DNA from: Cupriavidus nantongensis | GTDB taxonomy: Bacteria; Pseudomonadota; Gammaproteobacteria; Burkholderiales; Burkholderiaceae | Assembly (NCBI RefSeq): GCF_001598055.1 | Contig: NZ_CP014844.1 | Location: 1,116,001-1,180,000, forward strand | Length of the DNA stretch: 64,000 nt | Reading direction: 5' to 3' | In this document: positions 19,182-27,505 of the stretch, in pieces | Layout: every line of letters starts with the position of its first letter | Position numbering within the stretch: the stretch's first letter is position 1 | The notes under the pieces: model-generated | What the model was told of the DNA's origin: nothing | Databases searched by the model: none | What the model saw: the letters and a program-made list of their open reading frames with translations, nothing else | Made by a program: the position numbers and the translations under genes

Positions 19182-20483
19182 ATGGCGAATGGCGAGGACG
19201 CGGGATTCCTGCCGCAATGGCGGCTCAAGACCGAGGGCGTGATCGGCCCCGATGAGCGGCTGCCCGCGGGGCAGACACTGCTGGCCGGGATCCAGCACGT
19301 GGTGGCGATGTTCGGCTCGACCGCCATCGCGCCGATCCTGATGGGCTTCAACCCGAATATCGCCATCCTGTTTTCCGGCATCGGCACGCTGATCTTCTTC
19401 CTGTGCGTGCGCGGCCGGGTGCCCAGCTACCTGGGCTCCAGCTTCGCCTTCATCGCGGTGGTGATTGCCGCCACCGGCTATGCCGGCAGCGGCCCCAACC
19501 TCAATATCCCGGTGGCGCTGGGCGGCATCATTGCCGCCGGTGCGCTATACACCGTGATCGGCCTGGTGGTGCAGGCGGCGGGCTACGCCTGGGTGGAAAA
19601 GCTGATGCCGCCGGTGGTGACCGGCGCCATCGTCGCGGCGATCGGGCTGAACCTGGCCCCGGTGGCGGTCAAGGCGGTCAGCGGCGCGGCACTCGATACC
19701 TGGGTGGGGTTGCTGACCGTGGTCGCGGTGGGGCTGGTGGCGGTGCGCGCGCCCGGCATGATCGGGCGCCTGCCGGTGCTGATCGGCGGGCTGGCCGGCT
19801 ACGTTGCCTATTACGTGGGCACCAATGTGATGGGGCTGGGCAAGCCGATCGATTTCTCCGGCGTGGCCGCGGCCAGCTGGTTCGGCCTGCCGGCGTTCAC
19901 CGCCCCAACCTTCGAACTCAACGCCATGCTGCTGATCGCGCCGGTGGCGATCGTGCTGGTGGCCGAGAACCTCGGCCATATCAAGGCCATCGGCGTGATG
20001 ACCGGCCGCAACCTGGATCCGTACATCGGCCGCGCCTTTATCGGCGACGGCATCGCCACCATGCTTTCGGCCAGCGGCGGCGGCACCGGCGTGACCACCT
20101 ATGCCGAGAACATGGGGGTGATGGCGGTCACCAAGATCTATTCGACGCTGATCTTCGTGGTGGCGGCCGCGGTGGCCATCCTGCTGGGCTTCTCGCCCAA
20201 GTTCGGCGCGCTGATCCTGACCATCCCGGGGCCGGTGATCGGCGGCCTGACCATCGTCGTGTTCGGCCTGATCGCGGCCACCGCGGGCCGCATCTGGGTG
20301 CAGAACCACGTGGATTTCTCCAGCTCGCGCAACCTGATCACGGTGGGTGCGACGCTGACGGTGGCGGCCGGCGACCTGACGCTGAAGCTGGGTGGCATGA
20401 CGCTGGGCGGCATCGGCACCGCCACCTTCGGCTGCATCCTGCTGTACCACCTGCTGGGCGAAGGCAACCGCGAAGAGGCCTGA
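19182..20483 (+). CDS. NCS2-family uracil/pyrimidine permease
   Basis: A 433-residue polytopic inner-membrane transporter with about 14 hydrophobic segments. The N-terminus LPAGQTLLAGIQHVVAMFGST is typical of the UraA/RutG branch of nucleobase:cation symporter-2. The conserved substrate region VLVAENLGHIKAIG and the SGGGTGVTTYAENMGVMAVT motif are intact, as in UraA, where the glutamates bind uracil. It most resembles uracil permease or RutG, but no other uracil-catabolism gene is near. upp, the enzyme that uses uracil, lies about 42 kb away in this window. The 237 bases upstream hold no other gene. Confidence 0.9.
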   Translation: MANGEDAGFLPQWRLKTEGVIGPDERLPAGQTLLAGIQHVVAMFGSTAIAPILMGFNPNIAILFSGIGTLIFFLCVRGRVPSYLGSSFAFIAVVIAATGYAGSGPNLNIPVALGGIIAAGALYTVIGLVVQAAGYAWVEKLMPPVVTGAIVAAIGLNLAPVAVKAVSGAALDTWVGLLTVVAVGLVAVRAPGMIGRLPVLIGGLAGYVAYYVGTNVMGLGKPIDFSGVAAASWFGLPAFTAPTFELNAMLLIAPVAIVLVAENLGHIKAIGVMTGRNLDPYIGRAFIGDGIATMLSASGGGTGVTTYAENMGVMAVTKIYSTLIFVVAAAVAILLGFSPKFGALILTIPGPVIGGLTIVVFGLIAATAGRIWVQNHVDFSSSRNLITVGATLTVAAGDLTLKLGGMTLGGIGTATFGCILLYHLLGEGNREEA

Positions 20484-20496
20484 GCCACGACCGATG

Positions 20497-20528
20497 CCGG
20501 CAGGCGGGGCAAATCCCGCCTGCCGGCG
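20497..20528 (+). terminator. Long GC stem-loop between the permease gene and cysM
   Basis: GCCGGCAGGCGGG pairs perfectly over 13 bases with CCCGCCTGCCGGC around a 6-base loop, starting 14 bases after the permease stop. There is no U-run, so it may protect a 3' end or act as a Rho-type or weak terminator. A TACAAT hexamer about 20 bases downstream (around 20546) is a likely cysM -10. Confidence 0.45.
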
Positions 20529-20616
20529 AGGGGATAGGGGTCTGGATTACAATGGCCGGCGAACTGGAATCCCCTGGCATCCCCCGATTCCCCCGATTGC
20601 GACCTTCCTTCGCCCC

Positions 20617-21519
20617 ATGGCCTACAAGACAATTGAAGACACCATCGGCAATACGCCGCTGGTCAGACTGCAGCGCATCCCCGGCGCCGCCAACGACGCG
20701 CGCGGCAATGTGATCCTCGGCAAGCTCGAAGGCAACAATCCGGCCGGTTCGGTCAAGGACCGCCCGGCGGTGTCGATGATCGCCCGGGCCGAAGCGCGCG
20801 GGCGCATCAAGCCGGGCGATACGCTGATCGAGGCGACCTCGGGCAATACCGGCATCGCGCTGGCCATGGCGGCCGCCATCCGCGGCTACAAGATGGTGCT
20901 GATCATGCCCGAGGACCTCAGCCTCGAGCGCCGCCAGAGCATGGCGGCCTACGGCGCCGAGATCATCCTGACGCCGGTCAAGGGCGGCATGGAGTATGCG
21001 CGCGACCTGGCCGATTCGATGGAGCGCGACGGCAAGGGCGTGATCCTCGACCAGTTCGCCAACCCCGACAACCCGCAGGCGCACTACGAGGGCACCGGCC
21101 CCGAGATCTGGCGCGATACCGACGGCCGCATCACCCATTTCGTTTCGGCGATGGGCACCACCGGCACCATCACCGGCGTGTCGCGCTACCTCAAGGAGCA
21201 GAATCCCGAGATCCAGATCGTCGGCGCGCAGCCGGCCGAAGGCTCGCGCATCCCGGGCATCCGCAAGTGGCCGGAAGCGTATCTGCCCAAGATCTACGAT
21301 CCCAAGTTCATCGACCGCACCGAGCCGGTGAGCCAAGGTGATGCCGAGCACATGGCGCGCCGCATGGCATCGGAAGAGGGCATCTTTTGCGGCATTTCCG
21401 CCGCCGGCGCGCTGTGCGTGGCCTTGCGCGTCGCCGAGGAAGTCGAGAACGCCACCATCGTCTTCGTGGTGTGCGACCGCGGCGATCGCTACCTGTCGAC
21501 CGGCGTGTTCCCGGCCTGA
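20617..21519 (+). CDS. cysM: Cysteine synthase B
   Basis: PLP-dependent beta-replacement enzyme that makes cysteine (or S-sulfocysteine from thiosulfate) from O-acetylserine. The 300-residue protein begins with KTIEDTIGNTPLVRLQRI. The PLP lysine is in NPAGSVKDRPA and the asparagine/phosphate loop in EATSGNTGIALAM. A MGTTGTITGVSRYLKE segment fits CysM rather than CysK. ATG 20617 is chosen because it opens the conserved N-terminus; the upstream frame runs through the stem-loop. It stands alone and is closed by a strong hairpin. Confidence 0.95.
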   Translation: MAYKTIEDTIGNTPLVRLQRIPGAANDARGNVILGKLEGNNPAGSVKDRPAVSMIARAEARGRIKPGDTLIEATSGNTGIALAMAAAIRGYKMVLIMPEDLSLERRQSMAAYGAEIILTPVKGGMEYARDLADSMERDGKGVILDQFANPDNPQAHYEGTGPEIWRDTDGRITHFVSAMGTTGTITGVSRYLKEQNPEIQIVGAQPAEGSRIPGIRKWPEAYLPKIYDPKFIDRTEPVSQGDAEHMARRMASEEGIFCGISAAGALCVALRVAEEVENATIVFVVCDRGDRYLSTGVFPA

Positions 21520-21535
21520 TCCGCAGCGCCGCAAA

Positions 21536-21569
21536 CAAGAAAGGCCTCGCCGATGCGAGGCCTTTCTTG
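21536..21569. terminator. Bidirectional terminator between cysM and mltB
   Basis: CAAGAAAGGCCTCGC pairs over 15 bases with GCGAGGCCTTTCTTG around a CGAT loop. The A-rich left arm and T-rich right arm make it function in both directions, serving the converging cysM (plus) and mltB (minus). Confidence 0.85.
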
Positions 21570-21585
21570 CTTTGGCCGTGCCGCC

Positions 21586-22692
21586 TCAGCCCATCGCCGC
21601 CTTGACCGCCTCGCCCAGCTGGTACACCGCCAGCGCATAGAAGAAGCTGCGGTTGTACCGCGTCAGCACATAGAAGTTGCGCAGTCCCAGCAGGTACTCG
21701 GTGGGCTGGTCGGGGGTGGGCAGGTCCACCACCAGCACGCCGGTTTGGCCTTCGCGCGCCAGGTTGATGGGTTCGTCCACGCGCAGCCCGGCGCGGGTCA
21801 GCTGGTCGAGGGTGCGGGTCGGCCACGGCTCGCCATCGGCCGCCGCGGTGGCGATGCCCAGGCTGCCGGCGTCGGGGGCGATGCGCCACACCACCGGGCG
21901 GCCCGGCTCCCAGCCATGCAGCTGCAGGAAGCGCGCCACGCTGCCGATGGCATCGGTGGGACTGTTGCGCAGGTCGACGTGGCCGTTGTTGTCGTAGTCG
22001 AGGGCGTACTCGCGCAGGCTGGTCGGCATGAACTGCGGAATGCCGATGGCGCCGGCATACGAGCCCAGCACCGAGTAGACGTCGGTGCGGGTGTCGCGGC
22101 ACCACAGCAGGTAGTCGGCCAGCTGGTTGCGGAACAGCGTGGTGCGGGCTTCGCGGTTGGGCGTGGCCGGGTAGTCGAACGCCAGCGTCGACAGCGAATC
22201 GAGCACGCGGAACGAGCCCATGTCGCGGCCGTAGATGGTTTCGACGCCGATGATGCCGACGATGACCGAGGCCGGCACGCCGAATTCGGCCTCGGCGCGG
22301 CGCAGCGTGTCGCGGTTGTCCTGCCAGAAGCGCACGCCGGCATTGATGCGGATCGGCTCGATAAAGCGCGAGCGGTAGGTGCGCCAGCTTTTGCGCCCGG
22401 TGGTGGCGGGCGGCATGATCAGCCGTACCACGGTGGCCGAGTAGACCGCCTGCCCGAACCAGTCCTGCAGCATGCCGCGGTCAAAGCCGTGGCGCGCCAC
22501 CATCTCGTCGATAAAGGCACGTGCTTGCGGGTTGTCGCGGTAGCGGCCGGGTTCGATTTCTTCCTCGCGCACGCTGACACGGCGTTTGCCGGCGGCAAGC
22601 AGGCTGGGGGAGAGGCCGCAGAGTCCGAGTGCGGCAGCGGAAAGCGCGGCGCCCAGCAGGGGGCGTCGCAGTGAGCGCTGGGTGTCGGTCAT
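21586..22692 (-). CDS. mltB: Lytic murein transglycosylase B
   Basis: Periplasmic enzyme that cleaves peptidoglycan glycan strands with 1,6-anhydro product formation. The 368-residue protein starts MTDTQRSLRRP with AAAGGA eight bases upstream; the frame upstream of it lacks support. A signal-like hydrophobic stretch (LLGAALSAAALGLCGLSPSLLAAG) contains a cysteine that could be lipidated (LGLCG). The catalytic glutamate is in GIIGVETIYGRDMG, and IGIPQFMPTSLREYA and YDNNGHVDL are the usual MltB (SLT_3) motifs. The twin arginine near the N-terminus is followed by few hydrophobic residues, so a Tat route is possible but unproven. Confidence 0.93.
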   Translation of the reverse strand: MTDTQRSLRRPLLGAALSAAALGLCGLSPSLLAAGKRRVSVREEEIEPGRYRDNPQARAFIDEMVARHGFDRGMLQDWFGQAVYSATVVRLIMPPATTGRKSWRTYRSRFIEPIRINAGVRFWQDNRDTLRRAEAEFGVPASVIVGIIGVETIYGRDMGSFRVLDSLSTLAFDYPATPNREARTTLFRNQLADYLLWCRDTRTDVYSVLGSYAGAIGIPQFMPTSLREYALDYDNNGHVDLRNSPTDAIGSVARFLQLHGWEPGRPVVWRIAPDAGSLGIATAAADGEPWPTRTLDQLTRAGLRVDEPINLAREGQTGVLVVDLPTPDQPTEYLLGLRNFYVLTRYNRSFFYALAVYQLGEAVKAAMG

Positions 22693-22861
22693 GGTGTCCT
22701 TTGCAAGTCGCACCGAGTATAGCGGATGCCACCGCGGCAGCCGCGGCGGGGCGGGTGCGGCATGGCGCGCCGGCGCTGCCGGGTGGCCAGGCGTGGCGTG
22801 TGCTAACGTAACGTTTGGAGACAACATGGCGACGCATTGCAACCCATTGCGACGATAAGAG

Positions 22862-23785
22862 ATGCCGACAGGCTATTACACGCACCCCGAGTTCCAGCGG
22901 CACGAGATGGGGCACTTCCACCCCGAGTGTCCGGAGCGCCTGCAGGCGATCGAGGATCACCTGATTTCGCATGGCCTGGACGGGCTGCTGGAGCGCCGCG
23001 AGGCGCCGCCCGCCACGCGCGAGCAGCTCGAGCGCGTGCACCGGCCCGAGCACGTCGACGCGCTCGAAAGCGCCAGCCCGTCGAGCGGCTACCACGCGAT
23101 CGACCCGGACACCTCGATGAACGCGCACACGCTCGCTGCCGCGACGCTGGCCGCGGGCGCTGCGGTGGCGGCCACCGATGCGGTGATCGCCGGCGAGTTC
23201 GAAAACGCGTTCTGCTGCGTGCGCCCGCCCGGCCACCACGCCGAACCCGATCGCGCCATGGGCTTCTGCTTCTACAACAACGTGGCCATCGCCGCGCGCC
23301 ATGCGCTGCAGGCGCACGGGCTGGAGCGCGTGGCGATCATCGACTTCGACGTCCATCACGGCAACGGCACCGAGGCGGCGTTCCGCGGCGACGAGCGCGT
23401 AATGATGTGCAGCATCTTCCAGCACCCGTTCTATCCCTACAGCGGCACCGAGCACCTGGCGCCGAACATGGTCAACATCCCGCTGCCGGCCTACAGCAAC
23501 GGCATGGCGGTACGTGAAGTGGTCGAGACCATCTGGCTGCCGCGCCTCAATGAATTCCGTCCGCAGATGCTGTTCATTTCGGCCGGCTTCGACGCGCACC
23601 GCGAGGACGACCTGGGCCAGATGGGCCTGGTCGAGCAGGACTACGCCTGGATCACCGGCCAGCTGGTCGATGTCGCGCGCACCCATGCGCAGGGCCGTAT
23701 CGTCAGCTGCCTCGAGGGCGGCTACAACCTCAGCGCGCTGGGCCGCAGCGTGCTGGCCCACCTGAAGGTGCTGCTGGAACATTAG
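22862..23785 (+). CDS. Histone deacetylase-like amidohydrolase
   Basis: A 307-residue zinc-dependent deacetylase of the arginase/HDAC fold (class II-like bacterial branch, related to acetylpolyamine amidohydrolases). The catalytic histidine pair is in RPPGHHAEPDRAMGFC. The zinc ligands are in DFDVHHGNGT and SAGFDAHRED, and a GGYN loop (LEGGYNLSALG) is present. All metal and proton-shuttle residues look intact. The natural substrate is not known for this branch. It is followed after 12 bases by a crotonase-family gene on the same strand, so the two are likely one transcript. The divergent neighbour is mltB. Confidence 0.92.
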   Translation: MPTGYYTHPEFQRHEMGHFHPECPERLQAIEDHLISHGLDGLLERREAPPATREQLERVHRPEHVDALESASPSSGYHAIDPDTSMNAHTLAAATLAAGAAVAATDAVIAGEFENAFCCVRPPGHHAEPDRAMGFCFYNNVAIAARHALQAHGLERVAIIDFDVHHGNGTEAAFRGDERVMMCSIFQHPFYPYSGTEHLAPNMVNIPLPAYSNGMAVREVVETIWLPRLNEFRPQMLFISAGFDAHREDDLGQMGLVEQDYAWITGQLVDVARTHAQGRIVSCLEGGYNLSALGRSVLAHLKVLLEH

Positions 23786-23797
23786 GAGACCGCCGCC

Positions 23798-24601
23798 ATG
23801 GCCGAGAACGATGCGCGCGTCGACGCGCCGCTGCTGACCGAATCGCGCGACGCCGCCGGCGTGGCGCGCCTGACCATGAACCGGCCGCAGGCCTTCAACG
23901 CCTTGTCCGAGGGGCTGCTCGATGCGCTTACCGATGCGCTGCGCCGGCTCGCCGCCGACGACAGCGTGCGCGTGGTGGTGCTGGCGGGCGCCGGCAAGGC
24001 CTTCTGCGCCGGCCACGACCTGCGCGAGATGCGCGCGGCGCCGTCGCACGAATACTATCGGCGCCTGTTCGACCGCTGCACGCGCATGATGATGGCGATC
24101 CAGCAGATGCCGCAGCCGGTGATCGCGCGGGTCCACGGCATTGCCACCGCGGCCGGCTGCCAGCTGGTGGCGATGTGCGACTTGGCGGTGGCCGCCGACG
24201 ATGCCCGCTTTGCCGTGTCGGGCGTCAACCTGGGTCTGTTCTGTTCGACCCCGGGCGTGGCGCTGTCGCGCAACCTGCACCGCAAGCAGGCCATGGAGAT
24301 GCTGCTGACCGGCGACATGGTCGACGCCGAAGGGGCGCGCGAGCGCGGCCTGGTCAACCGGGTGGTGCCGGCCGGCGAACTCGACGCCGAAGTGGCGCGG
24401 CTGGCCGCCAGCATCTGCGCCAAGCCGGCCGCCGCGGTCGCCGCCGGCAAGGGGCTGTTCTACCGCCAGCTCGAGATGGGCATCGAGGCCGCCTACCAGC
24501 TGGCCGGGCAGACCATGGCCTGCAACATGATGGACGAGTCGGCGCTGGAGGGGGTACAAGCCTTTATCGACAAGCGCCCGCCGTCCTGGCGTGCCTCCTG
24601 A
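23798..24601 (+). CDS. Crotonase-family protein, ECHDC3-like (catalytic glutamates absent)
   Basis: A 267-residue enoyl-CoA hydratase/isomerase-fold protein. The CoA/oxyanion-hole regions LAGAGKAFCAGHDLREM and HGIATAAGCQLVAMCDLAVA are present. However, the first catalytic glutamate of crotonase (GGGCE) is Q122 here, and the second is replaced by the segment VSGVNLGLFCSTPGVAL, with no glutamate. The GVNLGLFCSTPG motif matches the ECHDC3 subgroup as I recall it. It is therefore unlikely to be an ordinary hydratase; isomerase, hydrolase or binding roles remain open. It follows the deacetylase-like gene and is closed by a long inverted repeat. Confidence 0.88.
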   Translation: MAENDARVDAPLLTESRDAAGVARLTMNRPQAFNALSEGLLDALTDALRRLAADDSVRVVVLAGAGKAFCAGHDLREMRAAPSHEYYRRLFDRCTRMMMAIQQMPQPVIARVHGIATAAGCQLVAMCDLAVAADDARFAVSGVNLGLFCSTPGVALSRNLHRKQAMEMLLTGDMVDAEGARERGLVNRVVPAGELDAEVARLAASICAKPAAAVAAGKGLFYRQLEMGIEAAYQLAGQTMACNMMDESALEGVQAFIDKRPPSWRAS

Positions 24602-24602
24602 T

Positions 24603-24657
24603 CGACTTGCCGGGTCTTTATATGCCGGGAACGCATAAAGACATCGGCAAAAAGTCG
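24603..24657. repeat. Long interrupted inverted repeat after the crotonase gene
   Basis: CGAC-TTGCCG-GTCTTTAT pairs with ATAAAGAC-CGGCAA-GTCG with small bulges (G613; AT 643-644; AAA 651-653 of the 24000 block) around a 13-base loop. It begins two bases after the crotonase stop codon. No U-tract follows on either strand. Its AT content differs from the surrounding GC-rich DNA. It may be a 3' stabilising structure, a terminator of unusual type, or an operator for metNIQ. Confidence 0.55.
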
Positions 24658-24680
24658 TTTATGGTATGAAGCGAATCGCA

Positions 24681-24753
24681 TAAAATACGCGCTTCAGAAA
24701 AATAACGAGCGGCAACAGCGCTGGAGATCCCTCGCCTGTTGCCGTTTTCTTTT
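24681..24753 (+). promoter_or_regulatory. metN leader with terminator-like hairpin (possible attenuator)
   Basis: A TAAAAT hexamer at 24681-24686 is the best -10 candidate, with a weak -35 near 24658. Downstream, CGGCAACAG (24710-24718) pairs perfectly with CTGTTGCCG (24736-24744), followed at once by TTTTCTTTT. The T-tract ends only 14 bases before the metN ATG, leaving no room for another promoter. A competing CGAG/CTCG pairing (24706-24709 with 24731-24734) is possible. It does not resemble any SAM or SAH riboswitch I can recall. Confidence 0.5.
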
Positions 24754-24766
24754 GGTCACCTTTTCC

Positions 24767-25801
24767 ATGATCGAACTGCAAGGACTGTCGCAGCGCTTCC
24801 CGGGCGCGTCTGGCGACGTGCATGCATTGCGGGACGTCAGCCTGTCGATTGCGGCGGGCGAAGTCTTCGGCATCATCGGCCGCAGCGGCGCCGGCAAGAG
24901 CACGCTGGTGCGCGCCATCAACCTGCTGAACCGGCCCACCAGCGGCCGCGTCGTCGTCGCCGGCCAGGACCTGACCGCGCTCGACAAAGGTGCGCTGCGC
25001 CTGGCGCGGCGCGAGATCGGCATGATCTTCCAGCACTTCAACCTGCTGTCGTCGCGCACCGTCTACGACAACGTGGCGCTGCCGCTGGAGCTGGCCGGCA
25101 AGCCCAAAGCTGACATTGCCGCCACCGTGCTGCCGCTGCTGGAGCTGGTCGGGCTGTCGGCGCTGAAGGACCGCTACCCGGCGCAGATCAGCGGCGGGCA
25201 GAAGCAGCGCGTGGGCATTGCGCGCGCGCTGGCGAGCAAGCCCAAGGTGCTGCTGTCCGACGAGGCCACGTCGGCGCTGGATCCGGAAACCACCCGTTCC
25301 ATCCTCGAGCTGCTCAAGCAGATCAACCGCGAGCTGGGCCTGACCATCGTGATGATCACGCACCAGATGGAAGTCATCAAGCAGGTGTGCGACCGCGTGG
25401 CCGTGCTCGAGGCCGGCCAGGTAGTCGAGACCGGCCGCGTGATCGACGTATTCCTGCGTCCGCAGCACGAGGTCACGCGCGCCATGATCGGCGACGTCAT
25501 CTCGCAGGAGCTGCCGGCGAGCGTGCTCAAGCGCGTCGAAAGCCGGCTCGGCAACGGGCGCGACCACGTCTACCGCCTCGCCTTCACCGGCGAGGGCGTC
25601 GACCAGCCGGTGCTGGCGCAGGCGATCCGCCGCTACGGGCTGGACTTCAACATCCTGCATGGCCATATCGACGAGATCCAGGGCCAGGCCTTCGGCTCGC
25701 TGGCAATCATGGCCACCGGCGAGCTGGCCGATGTGAAGGCGGCAATGGAATACCTGCAGGCGCAAGGCGTCGTGGTGGAGGAGTTCGAGCATGTGGTCTG
25801 A
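24767..25801 (+). CDS. metN: D-/L-methionine ABC transporter, ATP-binding protein
   Basis: Cytoplasmic ATPase of the MetNIQ importer. The 344-residue protein has Walker [10 protein letters not shown], the Q-loop FQHFNLL, the signature [15 protein letters not shown], Walker [13 protein letters not shown] and the switch histidine in MITHQM. After about residue 260 it carries the NIL/ACT-like domain ([14 protein letters not shown] to the C-terminus) that binds methionine and mediates trans-inhibition in E. coli MetN. ATG 24767 gives the standard start [11 protein letters not shown]. It overlaps metI by 11 bases, indicating translational coupling. Confidence 0.96.
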   Translation: MIELQGLSQRFPGASGDVHALRDVSLSIAAGEVFGIIGRSGAGKSTLVRAINLLNRPTSGRVVVAGQDLTALDKGALRLARREIGMIFQHFNLLSSRTVYDNVALPLELAGKPKADIAATVLPLLELVGLSALKDRYPAQISGGQKQRVGIARALASKPKVLLSDEATSALDPETTRSILELLKQINRELGLTIVMITHQMEVIKQVCDRVAVLEAGQVVETGRVIDVFLRPQHEVTRAMIGDVISQELPASVLKRVESRLGNGRDHVYRLAFTGEGVDQPVLAQAIRRYGLDFNILHGHIDEIQGQAFGSLAIMATGELADVKAAMEYLQAQGVVVEEFEHVV

Positions 25802-26444
25802 AATGTTTGACCTGTTCCTGACCTCGCTCAACGAGACCCTGCTGATGGTGGCGATCTCGGGCGTGGTCGGCGCGCTGCTGGGCGTGCCGCTGGGCGTGCT
25901 GCTGCACCTGACCAACCGCGGCGGCGTGCTGTCGCACCCGCTGTTCAACCGCACCATCGGCGTGGTGGTCAACGCGGTGCGCTCGATCCCGTTCATCATC
26001 CTGCTGGTGGTGGTGATCCCGTTCACGCGCTTTATCGTCGGCTCGTCGATCGGCACCACCGCGGCGATCGTGCCGCTGACCATCGCGGCGATCCCGTTTA
26101 TCGCGCGCCTGGTCGAAAGCGCGCTGCGCGAGGTCGACAAGGGCCTGGTCGAGGCGGCGCAGTCGATGGGCGCCACCACGCGCCAGATCGTGTGGAAAGT
26201 GCTGTTGCCCGAGGCCATGCCCGGCATCGTCGCCGGCCTGACCATCACCTTCGTCAGCCTGGTCGGCTATTCGGCCATGGCCGGCGCGATCGGCGGCGGC
26301 GGCCTCGGCGACCTCGGCATCCGGTATGGCTACCAGCGCTACATCACCGAGGTGATGGTGGCGGTGGTGGTGATCCTGATCGTGTTCGTGCAGGCGGTGC
26401 AGAGCTTCGGCGACTGGCTGGTCCGCCGCATCAGCCATCGCTGA
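25791..26444 (+). CDS. metI: Methionine ABC transporter, permease protein
   Basis: A 217-residue inner-membrane permease with about five membrane helices. The BPD-transport EAA loop is visible as [20 protein letters not shown] followed by [12 protein letters not shown], which contacts MetN. The C-terminal [22 protein letters not shown] helix is typical of MetI. Its start codon lies inside the end of metN and metQ follows after 33 bases, so metN-metI-metQ form one transcription unit. Confidence 0.95.
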   Translation: MWSEMFDLFLTSLNETLLMVAISGVVGALLGVPLGVLLHLTNRGGVLSHPLFNRTIGVVVNAVRSIPFIILLVVVIPFTRFIVGSSIGTTAAIVPLTIAAIPFIARLVESALREVDKGLVEAAQSMGATTRQIVWKVLLPEAMPGIVAGLTITFVSLVGYSAMAGAIGGGGLGDLGIRYGYQRYITEVMVAVVVILIVFVQAVQSFGDWLVRRISHR

Positions 26445-26477
26445 ACCCAAGACTTTATCGAGATAGGAACGCACATC

Positions 26478-27275
26478 ATGCAACGTCGCAACCTGATGCA
26501 ATGGATTGTCGGCGCCGCCCTCGGCGCCACGCTGACTACCGGCGCGCTCGCCCAGGACAAGCCGATCCGGATCGGCGTCACCGGCGGCCCGCACGCCCAG
26601 ATCATGGAACAGGTGAAGAAGGTCGCCGCGAAGGACGGCCTCAATATCCAGGTGGTCGAGTTCAGCGACTACATCCAGCCCAACGCCGCGCTGGCCGCCG
26701 GCGACCTGGATGCCAACAGCTACCAGCATCTGCCGTACCTGGAAGCGCAGATCAAGGACCGCGGCTACAAGTTCACGCATATCGCCTACACGGTGACGTT
26801 CCCGATGGGCGTGTACTCGAAGAAGATCAAGTCGCTCGACCAGCTCAAGCAGGGCGCGCGCGTGGGCGTGCCCAACGACCCCACCAACGGCGGCCGCGGC
26901 CTGTTGCTGTTGCAAAGCAAGGGCGTGATCAAGCTCAAGCCCAACGCGGGCCTGAAGGCGACGCCGCTCGATATCGCGGAGAACCCGAAGAAGATCCGCA
27001 TCGTCGAGCTCGACGCCGCGCAGCTGCCGCGTTCGCTGGATGACCTGGATGCCGCCGCGATCAACGGCAACTATGCCGAGTCCGCGGGCCTGTCGCCGAC
27101 CAAGGACGCGATCGCCATGGAAGGCCCGAAGGGGCCGTACGCCAACCTGATCGCAATCCGCGACGCCGACAAGGGCAAGCCCTGGGTGGCCAAGCTGGTG
27201 AAGGCCTACCATTCGCCGGAAATCAAGCAATACGTCACTTCGACCTTCAAGGAATCGGTCATCACGGCCTGGTAA
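26478..27275 (+). CDS. metQ: Methionine-binding lipoprotein-type substrate-binding protein
   Basis: Periplasmic substrate-binding component of MetNIQ, 265 residues, of the NlpA family. A signal peptide (MQRRNLMQWIVGAALGATLTTGALA-Q) ends near residue 25 with a type I cleavage site. No lipobox cysteine is seen, so unlike E. coli MetQ it is probably soluble. Family motifs include GVTGGPHAQIMEQVKKVA, EFSDYIQPNAALAAGDLDAN, QHLPYLE and GVPNDPTNGGRGLLLLQ. AAGACTTTATCGAGATAGGAA upstream provides a modest ribosome binding site. Specificity for methionine is inferred from the operon. Confidence 0.93.
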   Translation: MQRRNLMQWIVGAALGATLTTGALAQDKPIRIGVTGGPHAQIMEQVKKVAAKDGLNIQVVEFSDYIQPNAALAAGDLDANSYQHLPYLEAQIKDRGYKFTHIAYTVTFPMGVYSKKIKSLDQLKQGARVGVPNDPTNGGRGLLLLQSKGVIKLKPNAGLKATPLDIAENPKKIRIVELDAAQLPRSLDDLDAAAINGNYAESAGLSPTKDAIAMEGPKGPYANLIAIRDADKGKPWVAKLVKAYHSPEIKQYVTSTFKESVITAW

Positions 27276-27370
27276 TTTCCTGATGAGCCGGCGTCACTCG
27301 AGGGTTTCATCCAATCGGACGAGGCCTGCCGGCGCGGCTTTGCGGCACAATCGCGTGACCGGTAAACAGG

Positions 27371-27397
27371 TGCCGGGCCTATGCCCGGCATCATTTT
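27371..27397 (+). terminator. Terminator after metQ
   Basis: TGCCGGGC pairs with GCCCGGCA around a CTAT loop, followed by TCATTTT. The stem is good and the U-tract short; it separates metNIQ from the etf promoter region. Confidence 0.6.
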
Positions 27398-27407
27398 GCC
27401 GATAAAA

Positions 27408-27457
27408 TAGTACGATCGTTCGAAAAATAGGAGAGCCGCCAACCCGGTGGTTATAAT
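27408..27457 (+). promoter_or_regulatory. etfBA promoter with palindromic operator candidate
   Basis: A perfect TATAAT -10 lies at 27452-27457, about 49 bases before etfB, with no strong -35. Upstream, TAGTACGATCGTTCGA (27408-27423) contains the perfect palindrome ACGATCGT at 27412-27419. TetR-type regulators of fatty-acid oxidation in betaproteobacteria are thought to bind palindromes with TACG/CGT half sites, so this could be such an operator; that link is from memory. Confidence 0.5.
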
Positions 27458-27505
27458 GACGAGCGAACAAAATTTCTGACTATCAGCTATCAGTGGAGTG
27501 AGCGC

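Noticed and set aside
24622..24669. Leader peptide [15 protein letters not shown] before metN
   Set aside because: It lacks a ribosome binding site, overlaps the inverted repeat at 24603-24657, and has only one internal methionine, so it is not a convincing attenuator peptide.
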